DNA of 64,000 nucleotides from Undibacterium cyanobacteriorum (GCF_031326225.1 NZ_CP133720.1:2852001-2916000), one strand, 5' to 3'. Shown: positions 42,788-53,032, counted from the first letter of the stretch. Numbers and translations are program-made. Notes: generated by a model from the sequence alone, not told the origin.

Positions 42788-43528
42788 TCACTTGATTCGA
42801 ATTCGCGCTTCGACGCGAGCTTGTACGGTGCTGACTCCTGGTTCGAAGTTTGGCTCGACATTTCGGGAGCCTGAGCGTCCAAGGCTTGAACCGCTCGCCT
42901 GCACCGTTTGATAACGACCACTGCCACTCTCTATGCCGTCGAAGTCGACAGAATCTAACTGAAAGTCTGACGGCTTCTTACCCATAATTTGCGCGACCAT
43001 CTCCATCCGTTCAAATAGATTTCGATAAGCCGCCTCCAATCGATCTTTTTCAGCTCGCTTCTTCGTCGCCTCAGACAACTCAAAACGCAAGCTTTCCAAC
43101 TCCACGGTCTTTTGAAAATCCGCAATTAGCTTTGGCAAAACGTGCAAGGCGGTGGTACGAAGTTCAATGTTTTGACTTGCTTTCCAACCTATCCTTTGAC
43201 TCTTCACAGATTTCCTACTTTGTGAGATCTGTGTCTCTTGCTCTTCATAAATCGACTCAACGTAATAAGTTGGCGTACTAACTTCGACTTCACGATAGTT
43301 CGCTTTCAGTCGTTCTAGCACATCCTTCGCTTTTTTGTTGACGTTTGATATGACGAGCTCCTTGTCTTTCCCTTCTTCAGTCACACTAAAAAGAATGACT
43401 GCACGATCATTAGCGATTTTCAAGTTCGCTGTACCCGCCATCAGCAAACGAGAATCTTTTCCTAGTTCCTGGGCAAACGCCCAATTCGTTGTCGCCAACA
43501 AAGCTACTAAAAAGATCACGAAACGCAT
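42788..43528 (-). CDS. SIMPL domain (DUF541) periplasmic protein
   Basis: 246 aa with signal peptide MRFVIFLVALLATTNWAFA. The SIMPL domain is shown by LLMAGTANLKIANDRAVILFSV, VNKKAKDVLERLKA, an acid/Tyr middle (TPTYYVESIYEEQE) and the C-terminal VQARVEARIRIK. The family includes BP26/OMP28 and stress-related proteins; the biochemical role is not known. Convergent with the M14 genes; stands alone. Confidence 0.88.
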   Translation of the reverse strand: MRFVIFLVALLATTNWAFAQELGKDSRLLMAGTANLKIANDRAVILFSVTEEGKDKELVISNVNKKAKDVLERLKANYREVEVSTPTYYVESIYEEQETQISQSRKSVKSQRIGWKASQNIELRTTALHVLPKLIADFQKTVELESLRFELSEATKKRAEKDRLEAAYRNLFERMEMVAQIMGKKPSDFQLDSVDFDGIESGSGRYQTVQASGSSLGRSGSRNVEPNFEPGVSTVQARVEARIRIK

Positions 43529-43591
43529 CCATCACTCCTTTTTCAGAAAACCATCATTTTTCAACGCACAAGGTAATGTACAGATTTATAC

Positions 43592-44806
43592 TTATTCTGC
43601 TTCCTTAGGCTTAGCCGCCTCACGACGATTAAAACCTGCCACCATATCAAAACGGAATAAACGACATTCCAGTGCACCGTTGAAGAATGGTGTTTTGCGT
43701 GACTCTTTGAGGCGCAGGAGCTTAGGTAAGCTGAGGTCTGCTGTGAACAGGAATACGCTCCACCCTGCGAATCTTTGCTTCAAGGTTCCGCTGAATGCGG
43801 CAAAAAATTCCTTCGCCAATTCGTCCGGTTCGAAGCGATGATCACCACGCACGCCGATACGTTCGCCGTAAGGAGGATTGGTGATCAAGACCCCTGCTGT
43901 TTGCGTTGGCACTTTGATTTCTTGCGCTTCAATCTGTTTCAGTGGCACTTCGAAAGTGATGCCCGCTTTTTGCAGGTTGTTGCGCGTCATCACAACCATG
44001 TCGCCCGAGATATCGCTACCAAAGATGGTTGGCTCTGCAGGAATCGGATTCGGACGCACAGCGGCTTTGATTTGCTGCCATTCTTTCTCATCAAAATCTG
44101 CGAATTTTTCGAAAGCAAAATCACGCTGCATGCCGGGCGGGATGCCGGCTAACATTTGTGCTGCTTCGACCAAAATCGTGCCAGATCCACACATAGGATC
44201 GAGCAGCGGCGTGCCTGGTTTCCAACCGGTTGTGCGCAACAGGCCTGCTGCCAAATTTTCGCGTAGGGGTGCATCGCCGGTTTCGGCACGCCAGCCACGT
44301 TTGAACAAAGACTCACCCGACGTATCGAGGTAAATCGTGTAGTTGTGCGCGTCGAGGAAGCCGACAATACGCATATCCGGCGTACGCGTATCGACTGATG
44401 GACGCTGTGTAAATTGATCGCGGAAACGATCACACACGGCGTCTTTAATCTTCAGTGTAATAAATTCCAAACTCTTGAGCGGTGATTTCACTGCCGTCAC
44501 GTCGACCCGAATCGTATGATGATAAGTGAACCAGTCTTCCCACGCCTGTTCTAAGGTGAGGTCATAAATATCGTTTTCGTTTTTATAGCCGCGCTGAGCC
44601 ATACGCATTAAGACGCGAGAAGCGATACGCGAGTGCAAATTCAAACGATACACATCGCTGAGCTCGCCGGAGCAATGAACGCCACCGGGAACTTGGTTGT
44701 GTACTTTCAGTGTAGTGGAACCCGTGTTGATCGCGATCTCGGCGATTTCTTCAGCGAGCGCAGTTTCTAAGCCGCGTGGGCATGGGCAAAAATAAGAGTG
44801 TTTCAT
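43592..44806 (-). CDS. THUMP-domain 23S rRNA (guanine-N2)-methyltransferase, RlmL-like
   Basis: 404 aa from the ATG at 44806 (MKHSYFCPCPRGLETAL); longer frames to 44878 are less likely. An N-terminal ferredoxin-like/THUMP region precedes a class I methyltransferase with DPMCGSGTILVEAAQ, FGSDISGDMV and the catalytic NPPY motif (ITNPPYGERIG). It corresponds to the N-terminal RlmL half of the fused E. coli RlmKL, without the RlmK part. Target m2G2445 is inferred from family. Confidence 0.9.
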   Translation of the reverse strand: MKHSYFCPCPRGLETALAEEIAEIAINTGSTTLKVHNQVPGGVHCSGELSDVYRLNLHSRIASRVLMRMAQRGYKNENDIYDLTLEQAWEDWFTYHHTIRVDVTAVKSPLKSLEFITLKIKDAVCDRFRDQFTQRPSVDTRTPDMRIVGFLDAHNYTIYLDTSGESLFKRGWRAETGDAPLRENLAAGLLRTTGWKPGTPLLDPMCGSGTILVEAAQMLAGIPPGMQRDFAFEKFADFDEKEWQQIKAAVRPNPIPAEPTIFGSDISGDMVVMTRNNLQKAGITFEVPLKQIEAQEIKVPTQTAGVLITNPPYGERIGVRGDHRFEPDELAKEFFAAFSGTLKQRFAGWSVFLFTADLSLPKLLRLKESRKTPFFNGALECRLFRFDMVAGFNRREAAKPKEAE

Positions 44807-45006
44807 GGAGAACCTTTTTTCCATCGTGTTTGTGTAACTCATCGGCACTGCGCCGACAAGGCTATGTTGCTGTCGCATCGAGCGACAACTTTTGAACCAT
44901 TGAAGCTGATTGAAGCTAATTAACTTCGCTTACCTCAATTACTTCATTTCTTCACTTACTTTGATGAGTCCGCTGCACAACCCATCATTGTTGATCTAGA
45001 TTTACA

Positions 45007-45432
45007 TTAGAACGGTTTAACGACCACCAAAATCACTGCCACGATCATCATCAACACCGGTATTTCATTAAAGACGCGGAACCATTTATGGCTGCGTTTA
45101 TTGTGTCCGTTTTCAAACTTTTTGAGAATACTGCCGCAAGCGTGATGGTAGCCTATCAGCAAAATGACGATACTGAGCTTAGCGTGCATCCAGCCACTAC
45201 CAGGACCTTGACCAACACCGTAACCCAACCACATCCAAAGTCCTAAACCCAAAGCTGGTACCGCTAAGATGGTCATAAAACGATACAGTTTTCGCGCCAT
45301 CAAAATCAAACGCTCAGTACTTGCTGCTTGGGTTTCCATCGCCAAATTAACAAAGATGCGCGGCAAATAAAACAAGCCTGCGAACCAAGACGCAATAAAC
45401 ACAATATGAAACGCTTTGATATAGAGATACAT
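45007..45432 (-). CDS. hemJ: Protoporphyrinogen oxidase HemJ (CopD-like)
   Basis: 141 aa, four transmembrane helices. The N-terminal YIKAFHIVFIASWFAGLFYLPRIFV has the conserved His, and GSGWMHAKLSIVILLIGYHHACG has the second His and Lys, as in HemJ. Catalyses protoporphyrinogen IX to protoporphyrin IX in the inner membrane, the step before ferrochelatase (hemH at 62278). Located next to proA. Confidence 0.9.
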   Translation of the reverse strand: MYLYIKAFHIVFIASWFAGLFYLPRIFVNLAMETQAASTERLILMARKLYRFMTILAVPALGLGLWMWLGYGVGQGPGSGWMHAKLSIVILLIGYHHACGSILKKFENGHNKRSHKWFRVFNEIPVLMMIVAVILVVVKPF

Positions 45433-45520
45433 GTTCTTTTTTCCAATTGTTATTGAAGCTTTAGCTAAATCTATTTCTCCTCACTTAGCTTGCTTATTGA
45501 TCTTGCTTAGCCCAATGCAA

Positions 45521-46807
45521 TCAAGCGCGAACCTCGCCATGACCAAACACCACGTATTTCAAAGAAGTCAATCCTTCCAAGCCAACGGGGCCGCGTGCAT
45601 GCAGTTTATCATTAGAGATACCGATTTCCGCGCCTAAACCATATTCAAAGCCATCCGCAAAACGTGTCGAAGCATTCACCATCACTGAGGCAGAATCGAC
45701 TTCTCGCAAGAACGCCATCGCGCGACTATAGTCTTCGGTAATGATCGCCTCAGTATGCTTGGACGAATACTGATTGATGTGTGCGATCGCCTCGTCCATA
45801 TCGCCAACCACTTTGACGGCCAAAATCGGTGCGAGATACTCGGTGCTCCAATCGTTCTCATCGGCTCTTGCCAGATACGGATAATCTTGCAAAATGGCAT
45901 AGGCCGTCGAATCACAACGCAGTTGCACTTGCTCTTTCAAATACTCCACCGCCAACAGCGGCAAGATTTGATCAGCGACGCGTTCCGCCACCAACAGGGT
46001 CTCCATGGTATTGCAGGTACCATAGCGATGACATTTGGCGTTAAAACCAATCGCGATCGCTTTTTCAAGATCGGCTCGGTCGTCGATATAGACGTGGCAT
46101 ATACCATCCAGATGCTTAATCATGGGCACGGTTGCTTCGCGCATTAATCGTTCGATCAAGCCCTTACCACCGCGTGGCACGATGACATCAACATACTGCG
46201 GCATTGTAATCAAGGCGCCGACGGCGGCACGGTCGGTGGTATCGACAACTTGCACCGCTTGCTCAGGCAAACCCGCTTCTTGTAAGCCCTGCTTCACTAA
46301 AGCTGCTAAGGCACGATTACAGTGAATCGCTTCAGAACCACCACGTAGAATCGTCGCATTCCCACTCTTAATACACAGCCCTGCTGCATCGACTGTCACA
46401 TTCGGACGCGCTTCGTAAATGATGCCAATGACGCCAAGCGGCACCCGCATTTGTCCGACTTGAATCCCCGAAGGACGGTATTTCATATTTGAGATCTCGC
46501 CAATCGGATCGGGCAAAGCCGCGATTTGCTCTAGACCTAAGGCCATCGTCTCGATCGCTTTCTCGCTCAAGCTCAAACGATCGAGCATGGCCGCTTCCAT
46601 GCCGGCATTTTTTGCTGCGACTAAATCCAATTCATTCGCCGCACGCAAACTTGCCGCCTCACCCCGAATGGCACGGGCGATAGCCAACAGCGCCTTATTT
46701 TTGGTCGCCGTATCGGCTTTAGCCATCGCACGCGAAGCAGCACGGGCTTGTTGGCCGAGTGTCTGCATGTAGTGCTGAACATCGTTATTTTTTAAATCGG
46801 TATTCAT
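45521..46807 (-). CDS. proA: Gamma-glutamyl phosphate reductase
   Basis: Second enzyme of proline synthesis. 428 aa. ALDH-like fold with VPLGVIGIIYEARPNVTVD, ILRGGSEAIHCNRAL, PRGGKGLIERLMREATVPMIKHLDG and the catalytic Cys in NAKCHRYGTCNTMETLL. The start at 46807 has an alternative ATG at residue 14. proB is not adjacent. It lies downstream of holA, as in related genomes, with a long inverted repeat between them. Confidence 0.97.
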   Translation of the reverse strand: MNTDLKNNDVQHYMQTLGQQARAASRAMAKADTATKNKALLAIARAIRGEAASLRAANELDLVAAKNAGMEAAMLDRLSLSEKAIETMALGLEQIAALPDPIGEISNMKYRPSGIQVGQMRVPLGVIGIIYEARPNVTVDAAGLCIKSGNATILRGGSEAIHCNRALAALVKQGLQEAGLPEQAVQVVDTTDRAAVGALITMPQYVDVIVPRGGKGLIERLMREATVPMIKHLDGICHVYIDDRADLEKAIAIGFNAKCHRYGTCNTMETLLVAERVADQILPLLAVEYLKEQVQLRCDSTAYAILQDYPYLARADENDWSTEYLAPILAVKVVGDMDEAIAHINQYSSKHTEAIITEDYSRAMAFLREVDSASVMVNASTRFADGFEYGLGAEIGISNDKLHARGPVGLEGLTSLKYVVFGHGEVRA

Positions 46808-46927
46808 TATTTATTCAATCTAGAATCTGAATTTCCCATGCATCTTGTGATAATCGGATAAGGCTAGTCGCACTTAACTCGTTAGTGCGACTCAGTGCGC
46901 CTTAGTGCGATTTAGTGCGACTAAGTC

Positions 46928-47042
46928 AAAACCCCTCAACGCCGAGACGCTGAGGCGCCGAAAAAATCAAGAAGAGAGAAAAAGCATCACCGATTTCCTC
47001 TGTGCTTCTCGGCGTCTCCGCGCCTCGGCGTTGAGGGGTTTT
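46928..47042. repeat. Long inverted repeat built on degenerate 8-mers
   Basis: Outer arms aaaacccctcaacgccgag (46928-46946) and its exact reverse complement (47024-47042); imperfect pairing continues inward for about 20 more bp. The arms are built from 8-mers of the type cgccgaga/cgctgagg, resembling the widespread cgcagaga-type intergenic repeats. A further small hairpin, gtcgcact/agtgcgac, lies just to the left near 46867-46891. Confidence 0.85.
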
Positions 47043-47075
47043 AGCCAGTAACCAGACGAGCGAATTCTCTAATTC

Positions 47076-48095
47076 TCAATTTGCTTTAGCGACGCGCAAA
47101 CCCAACTGCAACAAGGCATCCCAAGCGTCGCCGCCGAACTTCGGTGCACGCAAACCTTTCACCATTTTGTCGACTTGAGCAGCGTCTTGTAAGGCTGCTT
47201 GTAGGGCCGCCAAACTGACGCGGCGCAAGGCAGGCTCCATCAGTTTCTCGCGTGGTCCCCAGATGCGATACTCTTTCAGTAAGGCACCAAGTGGGCGTCC
47301 TTGTGCAACGCCCGATTTTAATTTGAGTAAGGTACGCAGTTCTTCGGCCATGGCCCATAAGACCAAGGGTAATGCTTCACCCTCGCCTTTGAGCCCTTCC
47401 AACATGCGGACCAGGCGCGCGACATCACCGGTCAACATCGCCTCATTGAGTTTAAAAACATCGTAACGCGCGACATTCAAAACTGCGTCGTGAATCACCT
47501 CAAAACTCAATTTCCCTTGTGGATGCAATAAGCCCAGCTTTTGAATTTCTTGATGCGCCGCGAGCAAATTTCCTTCGACGCGATCTGCAATAAATTCCAA
47601 ACTTTGGCGGTCTGCACTCTGCCCTTGTGCACCTAAGCGCTGCCCAATCCAGTTCGGCAGCACGGCACGTTCGATTAAAGGGATATCGATGTACACCGCT
47701 GCTTGCTGCAACATGGTCACCCACGCTGCTTTTTGCGTCGCCCAATCTAATTTGGGTAGCGTAATGAGAGTGATGTTATCAGGCGATAAATCGCGCACGT
47801 ACTCTTGTAAAGCTGCGCCACCATCTTTGCCGGGCTTCCCCGACGGAATACGAACATCAATCAATTTCTTATCACCAAACAGCGATTGCGATTGATTCGC
47901 GGCGAGCAGCTCACCCCACTTAAAGTAACGCTCCACCGTCAATACTTCGCGCTCCAAGAATCCTTGTTCACGCGCGACCTTGCGAATCTTGTCTGCCGTT
48001 TCTTGTACCAACAAATGCTCGTCACTTGAAATGACATAGATCGCTGCTAAGCCTTTAGCGAGATGAGCATCAATGGCGTCGTAGCGTAACTGCAT
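47076..48095 (-). CDS. holA: DNA polymerase III delta subunit
   Basis: Clamp-loader subunit that opens the beta clamp. 339 aa. Matches the family through IYVISSDEHLLVQETADKIR, FFDKKL-like SLFGDKKLIDVRIPSGKPGKDG, and FIADRVEGNLLAAHQEIQKL in the middle, with C-terminal helices LWAMAEELRTLLKLK. Lies between lptE and proA in the conserved leuS-lptE-holA order. Confidence 0.95.
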   Translation of the reverse strand: MQLRYDAIDAHLAKGLAAIYVISSDEHLLVQETADKIRKVAREQGFLEREVLTVERYFKWGELLAANQSQSLFGDKKLIDVRIPSGKPGKDGGAALQEYVRDLSPDNITLITLPKLDWATQKAAWVTMLQQAAVYIDIPLIERAVLPNWIGQRLGAQGQSADRQSLEFIADRVEGNLLAAHQEIQKLGLLHPQGKLSFEVIHDAVLNVARYDVFKLNEAMLTGDVARLVRMLEGLKGEGEALPLVLWAMAEELRTLLKLKSGVAQGRPLGALLKEYRIWGPREKLMEPALRRVSLAALQAALQDAAQVDKMVKGLRAPKFGGDAWDALLQLGLRVAKAN

Positions 48096-48159
48096 GGTGG
48101 TTTCAAATATGAGCTGTGTTCAATAAAGTCTTGTCGGCTATTTAGTATTTTTTTCGAAA

Positions 48160-48702
48160 CTAGCCGTTGTTATCGCTGGTCTTATTGGTATTATTCGCTG
48201 CTTGATCCATTCGAATCAAAGCTAAGCGACGCATAATCTGCTGCACGATTTCTGACTGCATATCGCGATATAACAATGCTTCTTCCGCTTCTTTCGCCAA
48301 TACTTCGTTTTCTTTAAAGCTGAGATTACGCTTCAAACTAATTGTCGTGGGCGTTAATACTTCGCGCCCGGCTTTATCGCGCACTCGGAATTTTAAGTTG
48401 TAGATCAAATTAAATTCACGCACACGGCCTTGGCTGTTCAAAGACAGAATTGTCTTGTCACGCGTTTCACCAAGCACATCTAAAACCACATCCGCTTGCG
48501 TCGCTTCGCTACTTACTTCGGTTTTACCATTGGCGCGCAAATGGCGTTTGAGTTCACCGCCTAGCGCCGAATTATCTGGCAAGCCAACATAAATGCTTTG
48601 AAACGGAAAACTCACTGCACCACGCAACGCAAAACCGCAAGCACTCATACTGAGTACTAAGGCGAGGCCCGCGATGGTTTTCAATAAGCCTTGCAGATTC
48701 AT
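48160..48702 (-). CDS. lptE: LPS-assembly lipoprotein LptE
   Basis: 180 aa from the ATG at 48702 (MNLQGLLKTIAG) with AGGA upstream. Lipobox LSMSAC (Cys about residue 22), then CGFALRGAVSFPFQSIYV typical of LptE. Outer-membrane lipoprotein that plugs LptD and delivers LPS to the cell surface. Sits between leuS and holA as in other proteobacteria. Confidence 0.95.
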   Translation of the reverse strand: MNLQGLLKTIAGLALVLSMSACGFALRGAVSFPFQSIYVGLPDNSALGGELKRHLRANGKTEVSSEATQADVVLDVLGETRDKTILSLNSQGRVREFNLIYNLKFRVRDKAGREVLTPTTISLKRNLSFKENEVLAKEAEEALLYRDMQSEIVQQIMRRLALIRMDQAANNTNKTSDNNG

Positions 48703-48892
48703 GGATGTTTTCCTACGGTTTTCAATTGAATAAAACTTGTACACAATGAACGTTTACTTCGTCATCATCAGCAGCGCAATGGTGCCAAAGCCCTACTGTA
48801 TCTTAGGTTTGCTCGACATCGGTGGTGCCGAGCAAAATAAGGAACTTTAGCGCCTGAAGCACCTTGGACAACTTCGGTAGCTTAGGCAAAAT

Positions 48893-51520
48893 TTAAGCAA
48901 CGATATTCACTAACTTACCTGGCACGATGATGATCTTCTTCGGCGTACCTTCGATGAAACGTGCTGCACTTTCGTTCGCGACAGCGGCCGCTTCAATGGT
49001 CGCCTTATCGGCATCTTTCGCGACTTTGATACTACCGCGCAGTTTGCCATTCACCTGCACCATCAATTCAATTTCATCTTGCACCAAGGCGGCATCATCC
49101 ACTTGTGGCCATGCGGCATCGATGATCTCACCGAATTGCGCGACATAACCCAAGTCTCGCCACAAGGCGTGTGTGATATGTGGGCACACTGGATACAAAG
49201 CACGCAATAAGATACCGAACGCTTCGCGCATCGCTTGCGCAGAACCATCTGCTTCCGACTTGAACGATTCAATCGTATTCAACAATTTCATCGCGCCTGA
49301 CACCACCGTGTTGTACTGCAAACGATCGTAGTCACCATCGATTTGTTTCAAAGTGCTGTGCACTTCAAAACGCAAGGCTTTCACATCGGCAGCATAGCTC
49401 GCCGCTGGGCTGGCACCTGCCGCAATGCTCGGTGCAAATTTCAAAGCGGTTGCCCACAAGCGACGCAGGTAACGCGATGCGCCTTCCACACCACTACTAC
49501 TCCATGCAGCACTTTGATCTGGAGGGCCCGCGAACATGGTGAACAAACGCGCCGTATCAGCACCAAACTGACTGATGATGTCTTTCGGCTCAACCACATT
49601 GTTCTTGGACTTCGACATCTTCTCAATGCCGCCCATTTGTACTGGCTGTCCATCGCTCTTCAAACTAGCAGAAATCGGACGACCTTTTTCATCATGCTTG
49701 ACTTCGACTTCATTCGGATAGAACCAAACTTTTTTACCGCTTTCGTCTTCACGATAGAAGGACTCATTCAACAACATCCCTTGCGTGAACAAATTCTTGA
49801 ATGGCTCATCAATTTTGACTAAGCCCATATCGCGCATTGCTTTCGTCCAGAAACGCGCATACAACAAGTGCAAGACCGCGTGTTCAACGCCGCCGATGTA
49901 TTGGTCCATTGCCATCCAATAATCGTTGCGCTCATCGACCATGGTCTTCGCATCTGGGCAGGTATAGCGCATGAAATACCAACTCGAATCAACGAAGGTA
50001 TCCATGGTGTCGGTTTCGCGATGCGCTGGCTTACCGCATTTCGGGCAAGGCACATTCAAGAAGCCTGCATGTGTTTTCAAAGGATTGCCAGAACCGTCAG
50101 GAATACATTCAGTTGGCAAGACCACTGGCAAGTCTTCATAAGGTACAGGCACGTCGCCGCAATCATCGCAATGAATGATAGGGATTGGCGTACCCCAATA
50201 ACGTTGGCGAGAAATACCCCAATCGCGCAAGCGCCATGTGGTTTTCTTTTCGCCGACGCCTTTAGCAGCCAAGTCCGCTGCAACCGCATCTACAGCGGCT
50301 TTGTAGCTCAAGCCATCGTATTTGCCGGAATTAACGGTCACGCATTTTTGTTTATCGCCATACCATTCAGCCCAAGCATCCGTGCTGAAGCTTTCACCTT
50401 CTACCGCCACCACTTGCTTGATTGCGATGCCATACTTTTTCGCAAACGCAAAATCACGTTCGTCATGTGCTGGAACACCCATCACGGCGCCATCGCCGTA
50501 AGTCATCAAGACATAATTGCCGACCCACACTTCAACTTGTTCGCCAGTCAAAGGATGTGTCACGAACAAACCTGTCGGCAAACCTTCTTTTTCCTTGGTC
50601 GCCAACTCGGCTTCAGTCGTACCACCTGCTTTGCACTCTTCAATAAACGCTGCCAACAGTGGATTCGATTTCGCCGCCACGGTGGCCAGTGGATGTTCCG
50701 CTGCCACAGCGCAGAATGTCACACCCATGATGGTGTCTGGACGCGTTGTAAACACGTACATTTTGCCGTCTTGAATCAAGGCGCCGCTCTCATCTTTGAT
50801 GTCATGGCTAAACGCAAAACGGACGCCTTCGCTCTTGCCAATCCAGTTGCGTTGCATCGTACGCACTTGATCTGGCCAGCCATCGAGTTGATCAATACTG
50901 GACAACAATTCCTCTGCGTACTGCGTAATACCGAAGTAGTAACCTGGAATTTCGCGCTTCTCAACGATCGCACCAGAACGCCAGCCGCGACCATCGATCA
51001 CCTGCTCATTCGCCAACACAGTTTGATCAATCGGATCCCAGTTGACGATTTGCGTTTTTTTGTAGGCGATACCTTTTTCCAGCATCTTCAAGAACAACCA
51101 TTGATTCCAACGATAGTATTCTGGATCGCAGGTGGCAACTTCACGTGACCAATCGAATGCCAAGCCCAGCGGTTGCATTTGCGATTTCATGTCTTCGATA
51201 TTGGCGTAAGTCCATTCTGCTGGAGACTTCTTGTAAGCGATCGCTGCATTCTCAGCCGGCAAACCAAAAGCATCCCAGCCCATCGGCATCAAAACGTTGT
51301 AGCCCTTCATGCGCAGCTGACGCGCCAACATATCGTTGATGGTGTAATTACGTACGTGGCCCATGTGCAATTTGCCCGATGGGTATGGCAACATGGAACA
51401 GGCGTAATACTTCCCTTTGGGGAAGCGTGGATCGTTTTCTACCGTTTTGAAAGCATTGGAGCTATTCCAATGTTGTTGGGCGGCTTGTTCAACTTCGGCT
51501 GGGCTATATTTTTCTTGCAT
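48893..51520 (-). CDS. leuS: Leucyl-tRNA synthetase
   Basis: Class Ia synthetase, 875 aa. HIGH motif as HMGH at residues 52-55 (PYPSGKLHMGHVRNY), KMSKS motif in IEKMSKSKNNVVEP, CP1 editing domain with TTRPDTIMGVTFCAVA, zinc-type cysteines in NVPCPKCGKPAHRE, and the C-terminal domain ending KKIIIVPGKLVNIVA. The 190-bp gap to lptE shows no terminator. Confidence 0.98.
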   Translation of the reverse strand: MQEKYSPAEVEQAAQQHWNSSNAFKTVENDPRFPKGKYYACSMLPYPSGKLHMGHVRNYTINDMLARQLRMKGYNVLMPMGWDAFGLPAENAAIAYKKSPAEWTYANIEDMKSQMQPLGLAFDWSREVATCDPEYYRWNQWLFLKMLEKGIAYKKTQIVNWDPIDQTVLANEQVIDGRGWRSGAIVEKREIPGYYFGITQYAEELLSSIDQLDGWPDQVRTMQRNWIGKSEGVRFAFSHDIKDESGALIQDGKMYVFTTRPDTIMGVTFCAVAAEHPLATVAAKSNPLLAAFIEECKAGGTTEAELATKEKEGLPTGLFVTHPLTGEQVEVWVGNYVLMTYGDGAVMGVPAHDERDFAFAKKYGIAIKQVVAVEGESFSTDAWAEWYGDKQKCVTVNSGKYDGLSYKAAVDAVAADLAAKGVGEKKTTWRLRDWGISRQRYWGTPIPIIHCDDCGDVPVPYEDLPVVLPTECIPDGSGNPLKTHAGFLNVPCPKCGKPAHRETDTMDTFVDSSWYFMRYTCPDAKTMVDERNDYWMAMDQYIGGVEHAVLHLLYARFWTKAMRDMGLVKIDEPFKNLFTQGMLLNESFYREDESGKKVWFYPNEVEVKHDEKGRPISASLKSDGQPVQMGGIEKMSKSKNNVVEPKDIISQFGADTARLFTMFAGPPDQSAAWSSSGVEGASRYLRRLWATALKFAPSIAAGASPAASYAADVKALRFEVHSTLKQIDGDYDRLQYNTVVSGAMKLLNTIESFKSEADGSAQAMREAFGILLRALYPVCPHITHALWRDLGYVAQFGEIIDAAWPQVDDAALVQDEIELMVQVNGKLRGSIKVAKDADKATIEAAAVANESAARFIEGTPKKIIIVPGKLVNIVA

Positions 51521-51879
51521 GACGTTTTACAAATGAAGTGCGTTCTCCCGAGGGATCTGCGCGTTAATGTCAAAATGAATTGGTAATCTCAATATTCTTT
51601 GGCTAACAGAGCGGTGTTTTGCTCAAGGCTTGCGCCCTACTTTCGGACTAGAGTAAAAAACTCAACAAAAGTCAGCGTACAGAGGGAAATTCGAACCTTC
51701 GATTATACGGCGAAAGCGTGTCTAGCCGCTAAAAATCGAGCACTAAAACAGCTGAAAATCAGGGAGAAAGTGCCTTTACCGCGGAGTATTGAGCAAAATC
51801 CGTGTAAATGGCATGTTTGTCGTGGTTCTGATGAGGAGCTTGAGCAGCAAGTTTGTGCAGAGATTCTCTATTCTGCCTA
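51521..51879. other. Gap between exbD and leuS
   Basis: 359 bp, presumably holding the leuS promoter on the minus strand. I see no convincing ORF, terminator or RNA structure. Confidence 0.4.
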
Positions 51880-52359
51880 CTACTTGCCTGACTTTTCAGC
51901 TTGCTTTTTTAACTCAGTCGATTTGCCTGAACTGTTCGGGCTAGTGGCAAATCCGACTTTAGTCAAACCCAAGGTCTGGGCGCTCGCCATGACTTTGGCG
52001 ATCAACTCGAACCGAGTGTCTTTATCGGCTCGCAAAACAAATTCCGGTTGTGCGGGAAGTTTTGCGGCTGCTGCGAGGCGCTGTTCGAGATTATCGAAAT
52101 CGACCAGCTCCGCGTCCCAATACAACTTACCATCGGCGGCAAATGAAATGCTGACCATATTCGCTTGCTTCACCAAGACTTCTGCGTTCGCTTGAGGTAA
52201 ATCGAGTTTTACCGCGTGATTCAACAAAGGGGCTGCGATAATGAAGATCACGAGCAAGACCAACATCACATCGACCATGGGCGTGACATTGATTTCAGAC
52301 ATGGTATGCAAAGGCTTACCAGAGCGTCCGCCGATACCATTGAAATGTCCGAATGCCAT
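51880..52359 (-). CDS. exbD: ExbD/TolR-type energy-transducing protein
   Basis: 159 aa. N-terminal cytoplasmic stretch, then the single TM helix with the proton-relay Asp in NVTPMVDVMLVLLVIFII (about residues 24-42), followed by a periplasmic domain. Partner of the ExbB protein encoded 10 bp upstream. Harvests proton motive force for TonB- or Tol-type work; no tonB, tolA or tolB is adjacent, so ExbD rather than TolR is a judgment by context. Confidence 0.88.
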   Translation of the reverse strand: MAFGHFNGIGGRSGKPLHTMSEINVTPMVDVMLVLLVIFIIAAPLLNHAVKLDLPQANAEVLVKQANMVSISFAADGKLYWDAELVDFDNLEQRLAAAAKLPAQPEFVLRADKDTRFELIAKVMASAQTLGLTKVGFATSPNSSGKSTELKKQAEKSGK

Positions 52360-52369
52360 AATTCGAATC

Positions 52370-53032
52370 CTATGATGCAGACTTGCTCAAGTGGGTATGC
52401 AGATCATAAGCAAAGCCATCGAGCTCTGCCAAAGTGATACGATTAATGCGATTGAATGCGTTATACGCCAAGACTGCTGGAATCGCCACCATCAATCCCA
52501 AGCCTGTCATGACCAGCGCCTCGCCAACTGGCCCCGCCACCAAATCAATTTGAATCGCAGCGCTACCCGACACGGCTGTTAAAGCGTGATAAATACCCCA
52601 TACGGTACCGAGCAAACCTATGAAAGGTGCCGTCGCACCGATCGACGCCAAGAGCGTCAAGCCAGATTCCAAACGCACCGTAATTTTGTTCATCTCCTGC
52701 CGCAGCACACGCGTCATGATGTCGGCGGTATCTGCTTTGTGCATCATGGTCGTCACGCGACGCTCGCTATTCACCGCAGATACTCCCGCTTTGACCATGG
52801 GCACAAAGACGCGCTCAACATCGACTAACTCGAGTGTCATGATGGCGTCTTCCATGGTCGCGCCATCCCAAAATCGATTGACATCGGGAGCGGAACGACG
52901 GATGCGCCAAAACACCCATGACTTCGCAAAAATCGTGAACCAACTGACGAAAGACATTGCAATCAGAAGGAAGGCAACCGCGCGCCCCATTTCATCCAAT
53001 TGCGCCCAATACTGAGAAATAGAAACTGGCAT
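52370..53032 (-). CDS. exbB: ExbB/TolQ-type proton channel protein
   Basis: 220 aa with three TM helices; MotA/TolQ/ExbB domain shown by ASIGATAPFIGLLGTVWGIYHAL and VGEALVMTGLGLMVAIPAVLAYN. Forms the pentameric stator with ExbD. In Burkholderiales the pair sits between dapB and leuS, as here. No Fur box was found in the 117 bp upstream. Confidence 0.9.
   Translation of the reverse strand: MPVSISQYWAQLDEMGRAVAFLLIAMSFVSWFTIFAKSWVFWRIRRSAPDVNRFWDGATMEDAIMTLELVDVERVFVPMVKAGVSAVNSERRVTTMMHKADTADIMTRVLRQEMNKITVRLESGLTLLASIGATAPFIGLLGTVWGIYHALTAVSGSAAIQIDLVAGPVGEALVMTGLGLMVAIPAVLAYNAFNRINRITLAELDGFAYDLHTHLSKSAS

Noticed and set aside
49868..51148. 426-codon ORF antisense to leuS
   Set aside because: It is the shadow of an intact, conserved leuS gene; no domain features. 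The same applies to the 343-codon ORF antisense to gyrA at 6505-7536.
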